6,744 bases of DNA from Elusimicrobia bacterium RIFOXYB2_FULL_49_7 (GTDB lineage Bacteria > Fibrobacterota > OXYB2-FULL-49-7). Where the stretch lies: positions 1 to 6,744 of the forward strand of contig MGVN01000153.1 of the NCBI GenBank assembly GCA_001800515.1. The letters are read 5' to 3'. The notes under the pieces were generated by a model that did no database searches, was not told the DNA's origin, and was given only the letters and a program-made list of their open reading frames with translations. Both the position numbers and the translations under genes were made by a program. This document shows positions 6,739 through 6,744 of the stretch, piece by piece; the stretch's first letter is position 1, and the number at the start of each line of letters is the position of its first letter.

Positions 6739-6744
6739 GGTTTT

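Overview
The window carries a run of five genes, all on the minus strand, so transcription goes from the right edge to the left edge. Base composition is intermediate. Two products begin with signal peptides, and the other three form an ABC-2 type transporter of the GldA/GldF/GldG kind. This suits a diderm bacterium. The IPT/TIG plus beta-helix architecture, the aromatic-rich secreted protein of unknown family and the hairpin repeat resemble what is seen in environmental genomes such as Elusimicrobiota- or Omnitrophota-like lineages. That placement is only an impression, because no marker gene is present.

Right to left: (1) 6475-6744 is non-coding. It holds a good sigma70-type promoter (-35 at 6733-6738, -10 at 6710-6715, 17-bp spacer) and a leader of about 230 nt. 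Inside the leader is an inverted pair of 27-bp hairpin-forming repeats (6544-6619) that looks like a REPIN/BIME doublet; its two copies differ only by compensated base-pair changes. (2) 6474-4483 encodes a 663-residue exported modular protein: signal peptide, IPT/TIG domain, right-handed beta-helix, DIGAYE-type end motif, low-complexity linker, and a C-terminal Ig-like domain of FlgD/T9SS-sorting type. (3) A 42-bp gap holds a near-consensus promoter only 7 bp from the next ATG, which suggests a leaderless mRNA. (4) 4440-2923 encodes a 505-residue exported protein of no family I recognise. (5) 2926-2210, 2213-1434 and 1437 to beyond position 1 encode an ABC ATPase, its six-helix permease and a GldG-like auxiliary membrane protein cut by the window edge.

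Genes 4440-2923, 2926-2210, 2213-1434 and 1437-1 are joined by three ATGA stop/start overlaps, so they are almost certainly one translationally coupled operon. The tie between a secreted protein of unknown function and a GldAFG-like transporter is the most interesting contextual point. The family's true substrate is not established outside gliding Bacteroidetes, and nothing here proves gliding or type IX secretion. I found no CRISPR array, tRNA, rRNA, insertion sequence or clear rho-independent terminator. The window does not show a convincing wholly new system. The repeat doublet, the leaderless promoter and the coupled unknown secreted protein are the items worth following.
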